DNA of 64,000 nt from Cellulomonas flavigena DSM 20109 (lineage in GTDB: Bacteria > Actinomycetota > Actinomycetes > Actinomycetales > Cellulomonadaceae), in NCBI RefSeq assembly GCF_000092865.1, contig NC_014151.1, positions 3,844,001-3,908,000 on the forward strand, written 5' to 3'. Made by a program: the position numbers and the translations under genes. This document shows positions 5,825 to 14,803 of the stretch, piece after piece. Under the pieces are notes generated by a model. That model was not told the origin of the DNA, did no database searches, and saw nothing but the letters and a program-made list of their open reading frames with translations. Every line of letters begins with the position of its first letter. Within the stretch, counting starts at the first letter, position 1.

Positions 5825-8103
5825 GGCGTCGTCCCCGCGGGCAGGTCGGCGTCGCGGCACAGCAGCAGCAGCGTCATGTCGTCCTTCGAGTCCGGGTCGG
5901 AGCAGTCCGCGACGACCTCGTCGATGTCGACCGGCACCCGCGGGTCGGGCCGGTCGAACTGCCGGACCAGCCGGTCGATCCCCTCCGTGAGCGCCGTGCT
6001 GCGCGAGTCCACGAGGCCGTCGCTGTACAGCACCATCCCACCGCCGGGCGCGACGTGCAGCCGGGTCACCGGCGGGTCGCCCGACCCGACGCCGACGGGG
6101 CGGTCCACCGGCATCGACACCAGCTCCGCCCCGCCGTCGGGCGTGAGCTGCAGCGGGCGCGGGTGCCCCGCGGCACCGATGAGCACCTCGCCCGTCCGCG
6201 GGCACACGACGGCCACGACGACCGTCGCCATCTCGTCGGGCATCGTGCGGCGCGCGAGCTCGTCGAGGTCGACGAGCGCCTCGTGCACGTCGCTGCACCG
6301 CATGAGGTACGCCCGCAGCGCGTTGCGGAGCTGGCCCATGGCCGCGGCCGCACCCAGACCGTGGCCCGCGACGTCCCCGACGACCACCGCGAACCGGCCG
6401 TCCGGGAGCTCGAGCGCGTCGTACCAATCACCGCCGACGCGCCCGCCGGCCGCCGGTACGTACCGCGCCTGCATCGCCCACCCGGGCACCACCGGCAGGC
6501 GGCGCGGCAGCAGCGAGAGCTGCACGGTGTGCGCCGCGGCCACCTGCCACCGGTTGCGCACGATGACGACCTCGAGGAGCCGGGTGCGCAGGTCCTCGAC
6601 GGCCCGCACGTGCTCCGGCGCCCACGGCTCGCAGCGCCCACGCACGACCTCGCGCCACCGCTCGAACGACTTGCGCGGGCTCAGCCGCACGTCGGCACCC
6701 TCGCGGTGCGCGATCGCCTTGTTCTGCGGGTCGCCGCCCCAGTAGATGTCCCGCACGTGCTCCTGCCGCAGCCACACGACGACCTGGTCGTCCGGCAGCC
6801 GCACCGCCAGCACCCCCGCCACGTCCGGCAGGGCCGCCGCCAGCTCGGGATCGGTCCGCCCGATCGCGGTGCGCACGGTCACCGGGTCCGGCCGGGACAG
6901 CACCCACGCGCGCAGCGCGTCGACGTCGACGTCCGCCTCGCCGGCGGTGGCCGTCTGCCCGTCGGCGACCACGACGAGGCCGTGCGCCGGCACGACCGAC
7001 AGCAGGCCGGGGTCCTTCCCGGCGAGCGCCTCGGCGAGCCCGCGGTCCGGGTCCCGTGCCTCCGGCAGCAGGCGCGCGATCTCCGCCTGCGCGGCCAGCT
7101 CCCGCTCCAGCTCGCGGTCCTGCGCCCGCGCGACCAGCCGCAGCGACAGCGCGGAGCCGAGGAACTCCGCGGCGGCGCGCGCACCGAACGGCACGAGGTG
7201 CGGACCGGCGTAGTGGTGGCACGCGATGAGTCCCCACAGCCTGCCGTCGCGCAGCAGCGAGATCGACATCGAGGCGCGCACGCCCATGTTGCCGAGGTAC
7301 TCGAGGTGGACCGGCGAGACGCTGCGCAGCACCGAGTGCGTGAGGTCCAGAGGCTCGCCGGACGTCGCGTCGAACGCCGGGACCAGCCGCGCCGGGGTGT
7401 AGGACACGTCCGGGATGAGGCGGATCCAGTTGGTCTCGTACAGCGCGCGGGCCTGCGCGGGGATGTCCGAGGCCGGGTAGTGCAGGCCGAGGAACGAGTT
7501 GAGGTCACCCCGGCGCGCCTCGGCGACGACCTCGCCGTTGTGGTCCGCGTCGAACCGGTAGACCATCACGCGGTCGAAGCCCGTCAGGTCGCGGACCTCC
7601 TGCGCAGCCGCGTCGTAGAGCTGCTCGAGCCCGTCGGCGCGGTTGAGCCGCTCGAGCGCCCCACGCACGGACTGGTACGTGTTCGGGAACGAGAAGGGGC
7701 GCGGCCCGCGGGCGACCTCGACCTCGACCACCAGCAGCGTGCGGCCGCCCAGCGCGACCCGGTGCAGGATCGCGTCGGCGAGGACCGGGCCGGGCAGGTC
7801 GACGCTCAGCGGGTTGCGGGCACGCAGGTCCCCGAACGTGCGCACGTGCGTGCGCAGCGCCGCGGCCGCCGACTCGCCCAGCACGTCCGCCACCGGCGCC
7901 CCGACCGCGTCGTCGACGTCCACGCCCGTGAGGTCCGCGACGTTCGCCGAGACGTGGCGCACCACGAGGTCCGGCTCGGACAGGGCCAGCAGCACACCGT
8001 GCGGCTGCACCGAGCCGGGGATGCGGATCGGCTCGTCCGCGCACGTGTCGAGGTCGACCGCGGGCGGCGCGACGGGCACCGCCGTGCTCGACTCGTCCGC
8101 CAC
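5821..8103 (-). CDS. Bacteriophytochrome with SpoIIE-type PP2C phosphatase output
   Basis: A 760-residue red/far-red photoreceptor: PAS (about 15-125), GAF (about 150-325), PHY (about 340-500) and a C-terminal SpoIIE/PP2C phosphatase (about 525-760). Cys21 in the CADEPIRIPGSVQPHG block is the biliverdin-attachment cysteine of bacterial phytochromes. The GAF domain keeps DIPAQAR (Asp213), His266 in SVSPVHLEYL and the ACHH pair near 295-297; the PHY tongue has PRKSF at 476-480. The phosphatase keeps GGDWYD (557-562), GDVAGHG (576-582) and a late SKDDMTL metal-binding region. Light would therefore control dephosphorylation of a Ser/Thr protein, by family analogy an anti-sigma antagonist, rather than a histidine kinase relay. 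GTG 8103 is chosen for a GGGAG 8 bases upstream; GTG 8109 is an alternative. No haem oxygenase gene lies nearby. Confidence 0.92.
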   Translation of the reverse strand: MADESSTAVPVAPPAVDLDTCADEPIRIPGSVQPHGVLLALSEPDLVVRHVSANVADLTGVDVDDAVGAPVADVLGESAAAALRTHVRTFGDLRARNPLSVDLPGPVLADAILHRVALGGRTLLVVEVEVARGPRPFSFPNTYQSVRGALERLNRADGLEQLYDAAAQEVRDLTGFDRVMVYRFDADHNGEVVAEARRGDLNSFLGLHYPASDIPAQARALYETNWIRLIPDVSYTPARLVPAFDATSGEPLDLTHSVLRSVSPVHLEYLGNMGVRASMSISLLRDGRLWGLIACHHYAGPHLVPFGARAAAEFLGSALSLRLVARAQDRELERELAAQAEIARLLPEARDPDRGLAEALAGKDPGLLSVVPAHGLVVVADGQTATAGEADVDVDALRAWVLSRPDPVTVRTAIGRTDPELAAALPDVAGVLAVRLPDDQVVVWLRQEHVRDIYWGGDPQNKAIAHREGADVRLSPRKSFERWREVVRGRCEPWAPEHVRAVEDLRTRLLEVVIVRNRWQVAAAHTVQLSLLPRRLPVVPGWAMQARYVPAAGGRVGGDWYDALELPDGRFAVVVGDVAGHGLGAAAAMGQLRNALRAYLMRCSDVHEALVDLDELARRTMPDEMATVVVAVVCPRTGEVLIGAAGHPRPLQLTPDGGAELVSMPVDRPVGVGSGDPPVTRLHVAPGGGMVLYSDGLVDSRSTALTEGIDRLVRQFDRPDPRVPVDIDEVVADCSDPDSKDDMTLLLLCRDADLPAGTTP

Positions 8104-8152
8104 CTGCACGCTCCCGTCCCCGACGCGCCGAGCGCGTCCACGTCGACGGTGA

Positions 8153-8158
8153 AGGCTA
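8153..8158 (-). promoter_or_regulatory. -10 hexamer TAGCCT for the phytochrome gene
   Basis: TAGCCT on the minus strand, about 50 bases before the GTG at 8103, in the short gap after the aldo/keto reductase gene. This allows the phytochrome-acyltransferase pair its own promoter. Confidence 0.35.
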
Positions 8159-8206
8159 GTCGATGCCGGTCTGCGGCAGCACGCGACGGCGTGCAGTCCG
8201 GGCCCG

Positions 8207-9184
8207 TCAGCGCTCGAAGGGCGCGTCCAGCCACGCCTCGGCCGGCGGCACCAGCGTCTCGAGCTCGTCGAACAGCACGTCGGGCAGCTCGGCGGCCGCG
8301 GCGGCGAGCGTCTGCTCGACGCGCTCGGGCCGGGACATGCCCACGATCGTCGAGGCGAACCGCTCGTCGCGCAGCGAGAACTGCAGCGCGGCGGTCGCGA
8401 GGTCCGTGCCGTGCGCCGCGCAGACGTCCCGCATCGCGTCGACCGCCGACAGCACCGGCTCCGGCGCGGGCCGGTAGCCGTAGGACCCCCACGCACCGGC
8501 CGGGCGCGCGAGGAGGCCACCGCCGTAGACCGCCGCGTTGAGCACCCCCATGCCCCGGGACCGGGCCTCGGCGATGATCGCGCCCGCCGAGCGGTCCACG
8601 AGCGTCCACCGGTTGTGGACGAGCAGCACGTCGAAGACACCGAGCGCGAGGTACCGGGCGATCTCCTGCACGCGCCCGCCCGCGAGGCCGACAGCTCCCA
8701 CGACACCGGACTCGCGCAGCTCGACGAGCGCCTCGACGGCGCCGTCCGGGCCCGTGAGGTCGTCGAACTCGTGGAACTCCGGGTCGTGCAGGTGCACCAG
8801 CGGCAGGTGGTCCAGCCCGAGCCGGGTGCGCGACTCGAGCACCGAGCGGCGCACGCGCTCGCCGGAGTAGTCGCTGCCCTCCGGGTCGACCTTGGTCGCC
8901 ACGACGTACCCGGGCGGCACACCGCCGGCCGCCGTCAGCGCCGCACCGATGCGCCGCTCGCTCTCACCGCCCGAGTACCCGTTGGACGTGTCGATGAACC
9001 GGATGTCGCTGTGCAGCGCCGCGCGCACGGTGTCGATGCCGCGCTCCGGCGAGACCTCGTGCCCGTAGTTCCCCGGCATGCTCCCCAGGGGGCTGCCGCC
9101 CAGCGCGAGCGCGCTCACGGTCAGTCCCGTCCCCGGCAGGGGGCGGAGCCACCCGGGACCTCCGGGCACGTGGCGCAGGGTCAT
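8207..9184 (-). CDS. Aldo/keto reductase
   Basis: A 325-residue NAD(P)-dependent oxidoreductase of the TIM-barrel aldo/keto reductase superfamily. The tetrad is visible: Asp and Tyr in FIDTSNGYSGGESERRIG, Lys in VVATKVDPEG and His in LVHLHDPEF. The sequence resembles the branch containing D-threo-aldose (L-fucose/galactose) dehydrogenase and pyridoxal dehydrogenase, which oxidises sugars or aldehydes, but the substrate cannot be fixed from sequence. Start ATG 9184 with GGGAGGG 6 bases upstream. It lies between the PBP and phytochrome genes on the same strand, with a gap of about 50 bases on one side and 103 on the other, so co-transcription is possible but not required. Confidence 0.85.
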   Translation of the reverse strand: MTLRHVPGGPGWLRPLPGTGLTVSALALGGSPLGSMPGNYGHEVSPERGIDTVRAALHSDIRFIDTSNGYSGGESERRIGAALTAAGGVPPGYVVATKVDPEGSDYSGERVRRSVLESRTRLGLDHLPLVHLHDPEFHEFDDLTGPDGAVEALVELRESGVVGAVGLAGGRVQEIARYLALGVFDVLLVHNRWTLVDRSAGAIIAEARSRGMGVLNAAVYGGGLLARPAGAWGSYGYRPAPEPVLSAVDAMRDVCAAHGTDLATAALQFSLRDERFASTIVGMSRPERVEQTLAAAAAELPDVLFDELETLVPPAEAWLDAPFER

Positions 9185-9236
9185 CGTCCCTCCCGACGTC
9201 GGTGTCGTGCGCGGCGCGGCGCGGGCGCGCGCGTGC

Positions 9237-11216
9237 TCAGCCGGCCAGGAACGCCTCGAGGAGCGGGCCGGCCGTCGTCGAACCGTAGTCCCCCTCGCCC
9301 ACGAACACCGCGACCGCCAGGTCACCCTGGATCGCGATCATCCAGGCGTGGTTGCGCAGGTCCGCGTCCGTGCCGAACTGGGCGGTGCCGGTCTTGGCGA
9401 GCACCGGCTCACCCGGGAGGTCCGCGAGCAGGCCGGCGCCGCCCTCGGTGACGACGGCGCGCATCATCGTGCGCAGCGCCTCGGCCTCCGGAGCCGTCAG
9501 GGGCGTGGCCGGCGGCAGCGTCGTGGCGTCGTCGCTCGGCGCGTCGGAGACGGCGCCGTCGGGTGCTGCGGAGTCGGCGCCCGGCGTCACCAGGATGGGG
9601 ACGACGGTGCGGCCCGCGGCGACCGACGCCGCGACGGTCGCCATGCCCAGGGGCGAGGCGAGCACCTCGCCCTGACCGATGACCGACGCCGCGTGCGCGG
9701 TGGCGGACGCGTCGTCCGGGACCGTGCCGAGGAACGCCGGGAACCCGAGCTCGGCCGCCGGTTCCAGGCCCAGCGAGCGCGCGGCGGCGAGCAGCCCTCC
9801 GTCGGCGGCCAGGTCGCGCGCCGCGATGAACGCCGTGTTGCAGGAGTTCGCGAAGGCCGTGCGGAACGGCACGTCGCCGAGCGCGGCGGCCGGGTACCCG
9901 GGGAAGTTCTGGAAGGTCCGCCCGTCGACCGTGATCGACGGCAGGCAGCTCACCGCGGACTCCGGCGTCAGCCCGCCGCGCAGGTACGCCAGCGCGCTCA
10001 CCACCTTGAACGTCGAGCCTGGCGCGTACTGCCCCACGGTCGCGGTGGACAGCCCCCCGCTGCCCGGGCCGTTCGCGGCGGCGAGCACCTCACCCGTCGA
10101 CGGGCGGACCGCCACGATCGCCGAGGCCGGCACGAGCGCACCGATCACGTCCTCCGCGCGCTGCTGCAGCGCGGGGTCGATCGACGTCTGCAAGGGCTCG
10201 CCGTCGACCGGCGGGACGTCGAGCAGCACCCGCTCGGCGCCGCTCTGGCCCACCGCCGTGACGACGACGCCCGGGGTGCCGCGCAGCTGGGTGTCGTACT
10301 GGCGCTGCAGCCCGGACAGGCCCGCCTTGTCCCCCGCCACGACCTCCCCGTCCGACGCCTCGACGATCTCGGCGGTCGCGTCGCCGACCGTGCCGAGGAT
10401 CGCGCGCGCGAACGTGCGCGTCAGTGCCAGGGGCAGCTCGTCGGGCACGAGGTTCACGCCGGGCAGGTCGCCGAGCGCGACGAGGTCGTACGACGCGTCG
10501 CCCGCGCGCACGACGATCGCCTCGACGAACGCCTGCGGGCCCGCGCTCGCGACGCGCTGCGCGTACGCCTCGGGGTCCATGCCGAGCGCGGTCGCCAGGC
10601 CGCGGGCCGCCGCGTCGGCGTCGCCACCGGTCTCGGCCAGGCGCTGCTTGTCGATGCCGATGCGGGACACGGGTCGCTTCTCCACCAGCGGCGTGCCGCC
10701 CTGGCCGAGCACGGCACCGCGCTCGGCGGGCCGGCGCACGAGCGTCAGGCTCTCACCCGTCGTCAGGTCCGGCGCCAGCAGCGACAGCGCCCAGCGTGCG
10801 CGCCACGGCTGCTCCTCGTCCTCCTCGTCACGCACGAGCTGCGCGGTCGCGGTGTACGTCCAGTCCTGCTCCACCCACGGCAGGTCCCACGTGACCTCGA
10901 GGGGCGCGGTGGCCGTCAGCTCGTCCTCCGCGACCTCGACGTCGCCGACGTCGACGGTCGCCGTGGCCCGGCCCAGCCCGTCGACGACGGCCGTGCGGGT
11001 CGCGGCGAGCTCGTCGGGCGCCGGTGCGTCGGGGGCGAGCGGCACCGCCGTGAAGTCGCCGGACCCCAGGGCCGCGGCGAGCGCCTCGGCGGCGGGCCGC
11101 GCGTCGGGCACGCTCGCGCTGCACGCCTGGAGAGTCACGCCCGACAGTGCCAGCACCACACCCGCCAGCACCCGTCGTGGGCCCTGGCGCCGCACCGTCG
11201 TCCGCTCCGCACGCAC
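9237..11216 (-). CDS. Class B penicillin-binding protein (lipoprotein-type transpeptidase)
   Basis: A 659-residue cell-wall transpeptidase. The N-terminus has a basic stretch and hydrophobic helix ending in a lipobox (SGVTLQAC), so it is probably a membrane-anchored lipoprotein. Residues about 35-160 match the NTF2-like MecA_N domain, then a PBP dimerisation region, then the transpeptidase with all three motifs: nucleophile Ser401 in STFK, Ser458-Cys-Asn (SCN) and Lys608-Thr-Gly (KTG, followed by TAQ). It crosslinks peptidoglycan stem peptides and is a beta-lactam target. MecA_N-bearing actinobacterial PBPs resemble PBPA/PenA-type enzymes and the low-affinity staphylococcal PBP2a architecture. 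GTG 11216 has AGGAGG about 9 bases upstream. Confidence 0.9.
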   Translation of the reverse strand: MRAERTTVRRQGPRRVLAGVVLALSGVTLQACSASVPDARPAAEALAAALGSGDFTAVPLAPDAPAPDELAATRTAVVDGLGRATATVDVGDVEVAEDELTATAPLEVTWDLPWVEQDWTYTATAQLVRDEEDEEQPWRARWALSLLAPDLTTGESLTLVRRPAERGAVLGQGGTPLVEKRPVSRIGIDKQRLAETGGDADAAARGLATALGMDPEAYAQRVASAGPQAFVEAIVVRAGDASYDLVALGDLPGVNLVPDELPLALTRTFARAILGTVGDATAEIVEASDGEVVAGDKAGLSGLQRQYDTQLRGTPGVVVTAVGQSGAERVLLDVPPVDGEPLQTSIDPALQQRAEDVIGALVPASAIVAVRPSTGEVLAAANGPGSGGLSTATVGQYAPGSTFKVVSALAYLRGGLTPESAVSCLPSITVDGRTFQNFPGYPAAALGDVPFRTAFANSCNTAFIAARDLAADGGLLAAARSLGLEPAAELGFPAFLGTVPDDASATAHAASVIGQGEVLASPLGMATVAASVAAGRTVVPILVTPGADSAAPDGAVSDAPSDDATTLPPATPLTAPEAEALRTMMRAVVTEGGAGLLADLPGEPVLAKTGTAQFGTDADLRNHAWMIAIQGDLAVAVFVGEGDYGSTTAGPLLEAFLAG

Positions 11217-11466
11217 CGTCGTGTCCTCCTGTCGCGCCCTGCGTCGTCGCAGCCGACCGCGGCCGTGCGGGCGCGCTCGGGCGCCCCGTCCGCGCAGGAT
11301 CGCCCGAGCCTGTCACCCCGGCCCTCACCCGCGGGCATGGTTTGCGCTGATCTTCACCTCTCCTCCCCACTCGGGCACCCGTCCTGGACACGTGGTTGGA
11401 CCATCACCCGGGCCAAATCCGGCGGATCGGTTGCAGCTGGACGCACGTCCGGGATTGCATTCGTCC

Positions 11467-12168
11467 ATGAGCACCGGGGGGACGTTCCTGAGACCGCGAC
11501 GGCCCGAGCCGCCTGACACCGTCGGTGAGCTCGACGACCGCGACCGCCTGCAGGCGGCCGGGGTCCTCGCCGCCGCCCTCGCACCGGACCCGGGCTACAC
11601 CTACCTGTTCCCCGTCGCCGCGCGTCGCGAGCACGAGCTGCGCCAGGTGTACCGGATGACGCTCGCGGACGGGCTGCGTCACGGCCGCGTGCTCGTCACC
11701 AAGCTCGGTGACGAGGTCACGGGCGTCCTGGCGCTGTACGGGCCCGGCACGTACCCCATGACCCCCGGGCGCTGGTGGCGCCAGGCCCACCGGCTCGCGC
11801 GCATCGCGGCGCACACACGGGAGCACAGCCTCGGGATCATCCGCTTCGGCGAGCTGACCTCCCGCGGCGTCCCCGGCGACGCGTGGTACGTCGAGGCGTT
11901 CGGCGTGCGGCCGGACCTGCAGCGCGCGGGGCGCGGCAGCATGCTCCTGCGAGCGTTGTTCGAGCACCTCGACGCGCAGGGCGCGCGGTCGTACCTGGAG
12001 ACGACCAACGAGGAGAACGTCGGCTACTACGCGCAGCGCGGGTACACCGAGGCGCACCCGCCGGTCCCCGTCGCGCCCGGCGGGCCGCTCATCCACCCGA
12101 TGTCGCGGCCCGCGGCGACGACCGCCGGGAACGATCCGGTGCCGGGCCCCGTCCGGCCCGTCGCCTGA
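11467..12168 (+). CDS. GNAT family N-acetyltransferase
   Basis: A 233-residue acetyltransferase. The acetyl-CoA pyrophosphate loop is seen in VRPDLQRAGRGSMLLRAL (Q/RxxGxG/A type) near residues 150-165, followed by the ETTNEENVGYYAQRGYTE block typical of the GNAT C-terminus. The 40-residue basic head and the central GRWWRQAHRLARI stretch are specific to an actinobacterial subgroup of unknown substrate. ATG 11467 is preceded by a TTGCAG/TTGCAT pair spaced 18 bases, ending 8 bases before the start; no Shine-Dalgarno is seen, so it may be leaderless. It is divergent from the PBP gene and convergent with the LLM oxidoreductase gene. Confidence 0.8.
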   Translation: MSTGGTFLRPRRPEPPDTVGELDDRDRLQAAGVLAAALAPDPGYTYLFPVAARREHELRQVYRMTLADGLRHGRVLVTKLGDEVTGVLALYGPGTYPMTPGRWWRQAHRLARIAAHTREHSLGIIRFGELTSRGVPGDAWYVEAFGVRPDLQRAGRGSMLLRALFEHLDAQGARSYLETTNEENVGYYAQRGYTEAHPPVPVAPGGPLIHPMSRPAATTAGNDPVPGPVRPVA

Positions 12169-12195
12169 CCTGCGGCGCACTCCGCGGGGCGCCCG

Positions 12196-13041
12196 CTACC
12201 GCGGCGGCCCCGTGCGGACACGCGCCCGCTGGACGTCCGCGGTACCGACCGCCGGGTCCCACAGCGCGTCGACGAACCACGTGACGCCCGCCTCCTCGTA
12301 GGCCGCGAGCAGCTCCGACGCCTCGCCGCGGTCGGTGGGCAGGGCGTCGTGCAGCACGACGTCGAACGGGCCCGCGCCGGCCCCACGACGCTCCGTCACC
12401 CAGGCGACCATCTCGGCGGCGTCCTGCGGGCTGATCCCCTCCTGCGCGCGCTCCCCGCGGTACTGCGCCACGACGCCGTCGTGCCGCAGCGCACGGCCCA
12501 TCGAACGCTCGGACGGGAAGGCACCCACCACCCACAGCGGGATGCGTGTGCGCCCGTCCGGCCGGGCCACCGGCGTCGGCACGAGCCGCATGCCCTCGAC
12601 CCGCAGGTGGGTGCCGGCCACGTCGAACCGCTCACCGGCGAACGACCGGTCGAGCACCGCGAGCGCGTCGTCGAACCGCTCGGCGCGCTCGCGCAGCGTC
12701 GTCGCCTCCCCGGTCACCGCCGCGACGGCGCCGTCCGTCGGGACACCGAGACCCACCGGCAGGACGAGCCGCCCGCCCGACAGGTGGTCGACCGTCACCG
12801 CCTGCTTGGCGAAGACCCACGGTCGGCGGCGCGCGAGCGCGAAGACCAGCGCCCCGAGCGTGACGCGCTCGGTGCGCACCGCCGCGGCGGCCAGCACCGC
12901 GAACGGGTCCCACGCCGGCATGCCGTCGAGGTCCACGCCGTCCCACGTGAAGTACCCGTCCCACCCGTGCTCCTCGGCGTCGACCGCGAGGTCGACGAGC
13001 TCCTGCACCGTCCCGTACGTGCCGACGAACCCGATCTTCAC
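12196..13041 (-). CDS. LLM class flavin-dependent oxidoreductase
   Basis: A 281-residue TIM-barrel protein of the luciferase-like monooxygenase family, using FMN or F420. The N-terminal MKIGFVGTYGTVQELVDLA block, the RRPWVFAKQAVTVDHLSGGR segment (typical P-x-x-x-A-K-x-x-x-x-x-D-x-x-S-x-G-R) and PLWVVGAFPSERS are the family hallmarks. The substrate is not evident. GTG 13041 has GAGGAGG 6 bases upstream. Monocistronic, convergent with the GNAT gene. Confidence 0.85.
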   Translation of the reverse strand: MKIGFVGTYGTVQELVDLAVDAEEHGWDGYFTWDGVDLDGMPAWDPFAVLAAAAVRTERVTLGALVFALARRRPWVFAKQAVTVDHLSGGRLVLPVGLGVPTDGAVAAVTGEATTLRERAERFDDALAVLDRSFAGERFDVAGTHLRVEGMRLVPTPVARPDGRTRIPLWVVGAFPSERSMGRALRHDGVVAQYRGERAQEGISPQDAAEMVAWVTERRGAGAGPFDVVLHDALPTDRGEASELLAAYEEAGVTWFVDALWDPAVGTADVQRARVRTGPPR

Positions 13042-13324
13042 CAGCGACCTCCTCGCCGAGGGTTTCCCGCGCGACTTCACCCGCTCCCGCCGGCGAGTCA
13101 CGACCCGTTCGTGCCGTCCGCCTCGCGACGCTACCGGCGGCCACCGACACCGCTCCCCGCCGTGGTTCGGTAGCCTCCCGCACGCGCGAGCGGGCACACC
13201 GCGAGGCCCACCCTCGGTGGTGGGATCGCGCGCGGGCGCCTACCGTGGCCGAGAACGCGGGACCACCCGCGATCCACGAGGGGCGGGCGGGCACGACGTG
13301 ACGGAGGGAGAGGGGGTGCAGGAC

Positions 13325-13882
13325 ATGAGCGACGAGTACCGGCTCACGACCCCCGGTACCTTCGACGCCGGCACCTCGAGGGACGGGCGCACACCCGCCC
13401 CACCTGCGACGTTGCCCCCGGACGACGCCCTCGCGCAGGGCGCCGGCGGGCGGTCGCTGACCACGGGCCGACCCCCGGACCGGTACCTGCCGGTGCGGCG
13501 CTGGCTCGTCGAGCAGGCTGAGGACCTGCGCGGCATGCGCGGCGACCTGCGCGAGCAGCTCGCCGCGTCCGTCACCCCTTCGGGCGGGAGCGAGGCGACC
13601 GCCGACGACGTCGTGCTCGTCACGTCGGAGTTCGCGACCAACGCCCTCGCGCACGGCCGGGCGCCGGCGCACGTGCAGCTCCTCGTCGACGGCCGCGAGG
13701 TGCTCGTCGTGGTGTCCGACGGCGACGCCGCGCACGCGCCGTTCGTCGCCGCGGGGCGCGAGCCCGGGGCGGGCGGCTTCGGCCTGCAGATCGCGCAGCG
13801 GCTGTCGACGGGCGTCGGCTGGTGGACGGACTCGACGGGCAAGCACGTGTGGGCGACGTTCGGCGTCGCGCCGGTCGCCTGA
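13325..13882 (+). CDS. RsbW/SpoIIAB-like ATP-binding protein (anti-sigma factor-type HATPase)
   Basis: A 185-residue protein whose C-terminal two thirds is an HATPase_c_2 domain: N-box EFATNALAHG (Glu102, Asn106), a DGD G1 region, and GGFGLQIAQRLS (G2-like). It ends in the WATF strand of the family. Actinobacteria use many such proteins as anti-sigma kinases that phosphorylate STAS anti-anti-sigma factors, with SpoIIE-type phosphatases opposing them. No partner STAS or sigma gene is adjacent; the nearest PP2C is the phytochrome at 5.8-8.1 kb. The N-terminal 45 residues are disordered. ATG 13325 follows an AGGGGG purine run 8 bases upstream; an in-frame GTG at 13298 is an alternative. Confidence 0.82.
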   Translation: MSDEYRLTTPGTFDAGTSRDGRTPAPPATLPPDDALAQGAGGRSLTTGRPPDRYLPVRRWLVEQAEDLRGMRGDLREQLAASVTPSGGSEATADDVVLVTSEFATNALAHGRAPAHVQLLVDGREVLVVVSDGDAAHAPFVAAGREPGAGGFGLQIAQRLSTGVGWWTDSTGKHVWATFGVAPVA

Positions 13883-13962
13883 CACCGGTCGCCCGGCGGC
13901 GGCCCGCCGGCACCCCGGACGCCACGGCCCGGACGCGCGCCGCACGCGGGCGCGCCTGCGGC

Positions 13963-13968
13963 GACAAT
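13963..13968 (+). promoter_or_regulatory. -10 hexamer GACAAT of a leaderless promoter (aroD)
   Basis: GACAAT ends 6 bases before the ATG at 13975 and no Shine-Dalgarno is present. Confidence 0.4.
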
Positions 13969-13974
13969 CGCTCC

Positions 13975-14763
13975 ATGACGACGAGCGACGGCGTGCTGCG
14001 GCTGCGCGGCGCGGTCCTGGGCGGCGCGGTCCCGCTGGTGTGCGTGCCGGTCGTGGCACCGGACCCCGACGCAGCGGCGCGGGCCACCCGGGCGATCCCC
14101 GCCGGGATGGCGGACGTCGTCGAGCTGCGTCTCGACCACCTCGTCGGCGCCGCGGGCGACCCGGGCGTCGTGCACGCCGCCGTCGGTGCGGTGCGCGCCG
14201 CGCTCCCGGACGGCGTGCCGCTGCTCGCGACGTTCCGGTCGGCCCGCGAGGGCGGTGCGCAACCGGCGGACGACGCGGCGTACGCCACGGTGGTCGACGC
14301 CGTCGCGGGCGGTCCGCACGGCGCGCCCGTCGCCGACGCGGTGGACGTCGAGCTCGCCGCTCCCGGCGCAGCGGCGCTCGTGGCGCGCGCCCACGCCGCC
14401 GGGCTGGCCGTCGTCGTCTCCCACCACGACTTCGACGCGACGCCCGCCGCCGGGGAGGTCGTCGCCGTGCTGCGCCGGCAGCGCGACCTGGGCGCCGACG
14501 TGTGCAAGGTCGCGGTCATGCCGCACGACGCGGACGACGTGCTCGCGCTGCTCACGGCGACGCGCACGTTCGCGCGCGACGCCGACCGGCCCGTGGTGAC
14601 GGTGGCGATGGGCCGCCTGGGACTCGTGACGCGGCTCGCGGGTGGCGTCTTCGGCTCGGCCATGACGTTCGCGAGCGTCGGCACCGCGAGCGCCCCGGGG
14701 CAGGTCGACGCGGCGGTGCTGCGCGAGGTCCTGCCCCTGCTGCACGCTCCCGACGGCGCGTGA
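13975..14763 (+). CDS. aroD: 3-dehydroquinate dehydratase, type I
   Basis: A 262-residue cytosolic enzyme converting 3-dehydroquinate to 3-dehydroshikimate by a Schiff base on lysine. Catalytic elements are in place: Glu50 in VVELRLDHL, the VVSHHDFDATP block with the His150/151 pair, Lys178 in DVCKVAVMP, and the late SAPGQVDAAVLREVL tail of the type I fold. Most actinobacteria use the type II enzyme (AroQ) for the shikimate route, so this type I gene may be an additional or catabolic enzyme; no quinate or other aro gene is adjacent. ATG 13975 is leaderless. Confidence 0.9.
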   Translation: MTTSDGVLRLRGAVLGGAVPLVCVPVVAPDPDAAARATRAIPAGMADVVELRLDHLVGAAGDPGVVHAAVGAVRAALPDGVPLLATFRSAREGGAQPADDAAYATVVDAVAGGPHGAPVADAVDVELAAPGAAALVARAHAAGLAVVVSHHDFDATPAAGEVVAVLRRQRDLGADVCKVAVMPHDADDVLALLTATRTFARDADRPVVTVAMGRLGLVTRLAGGVFGSAMTFASVGTASAPGQVDAAVLREVLPLLHAPDGA

Positions 14764-14803
14764 GCGGGCGACGTCCCCCGCGACGGCACCCCGGGGCGTC
14801 CCG

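Noticed and set aside
13298..13324. Earlier GTG start for the RsbW-like gene
   Set aside because: The ATG at 13325 has the better-placed purine-rich ribosome site; the earlier start would use part of that site as coding DNA.
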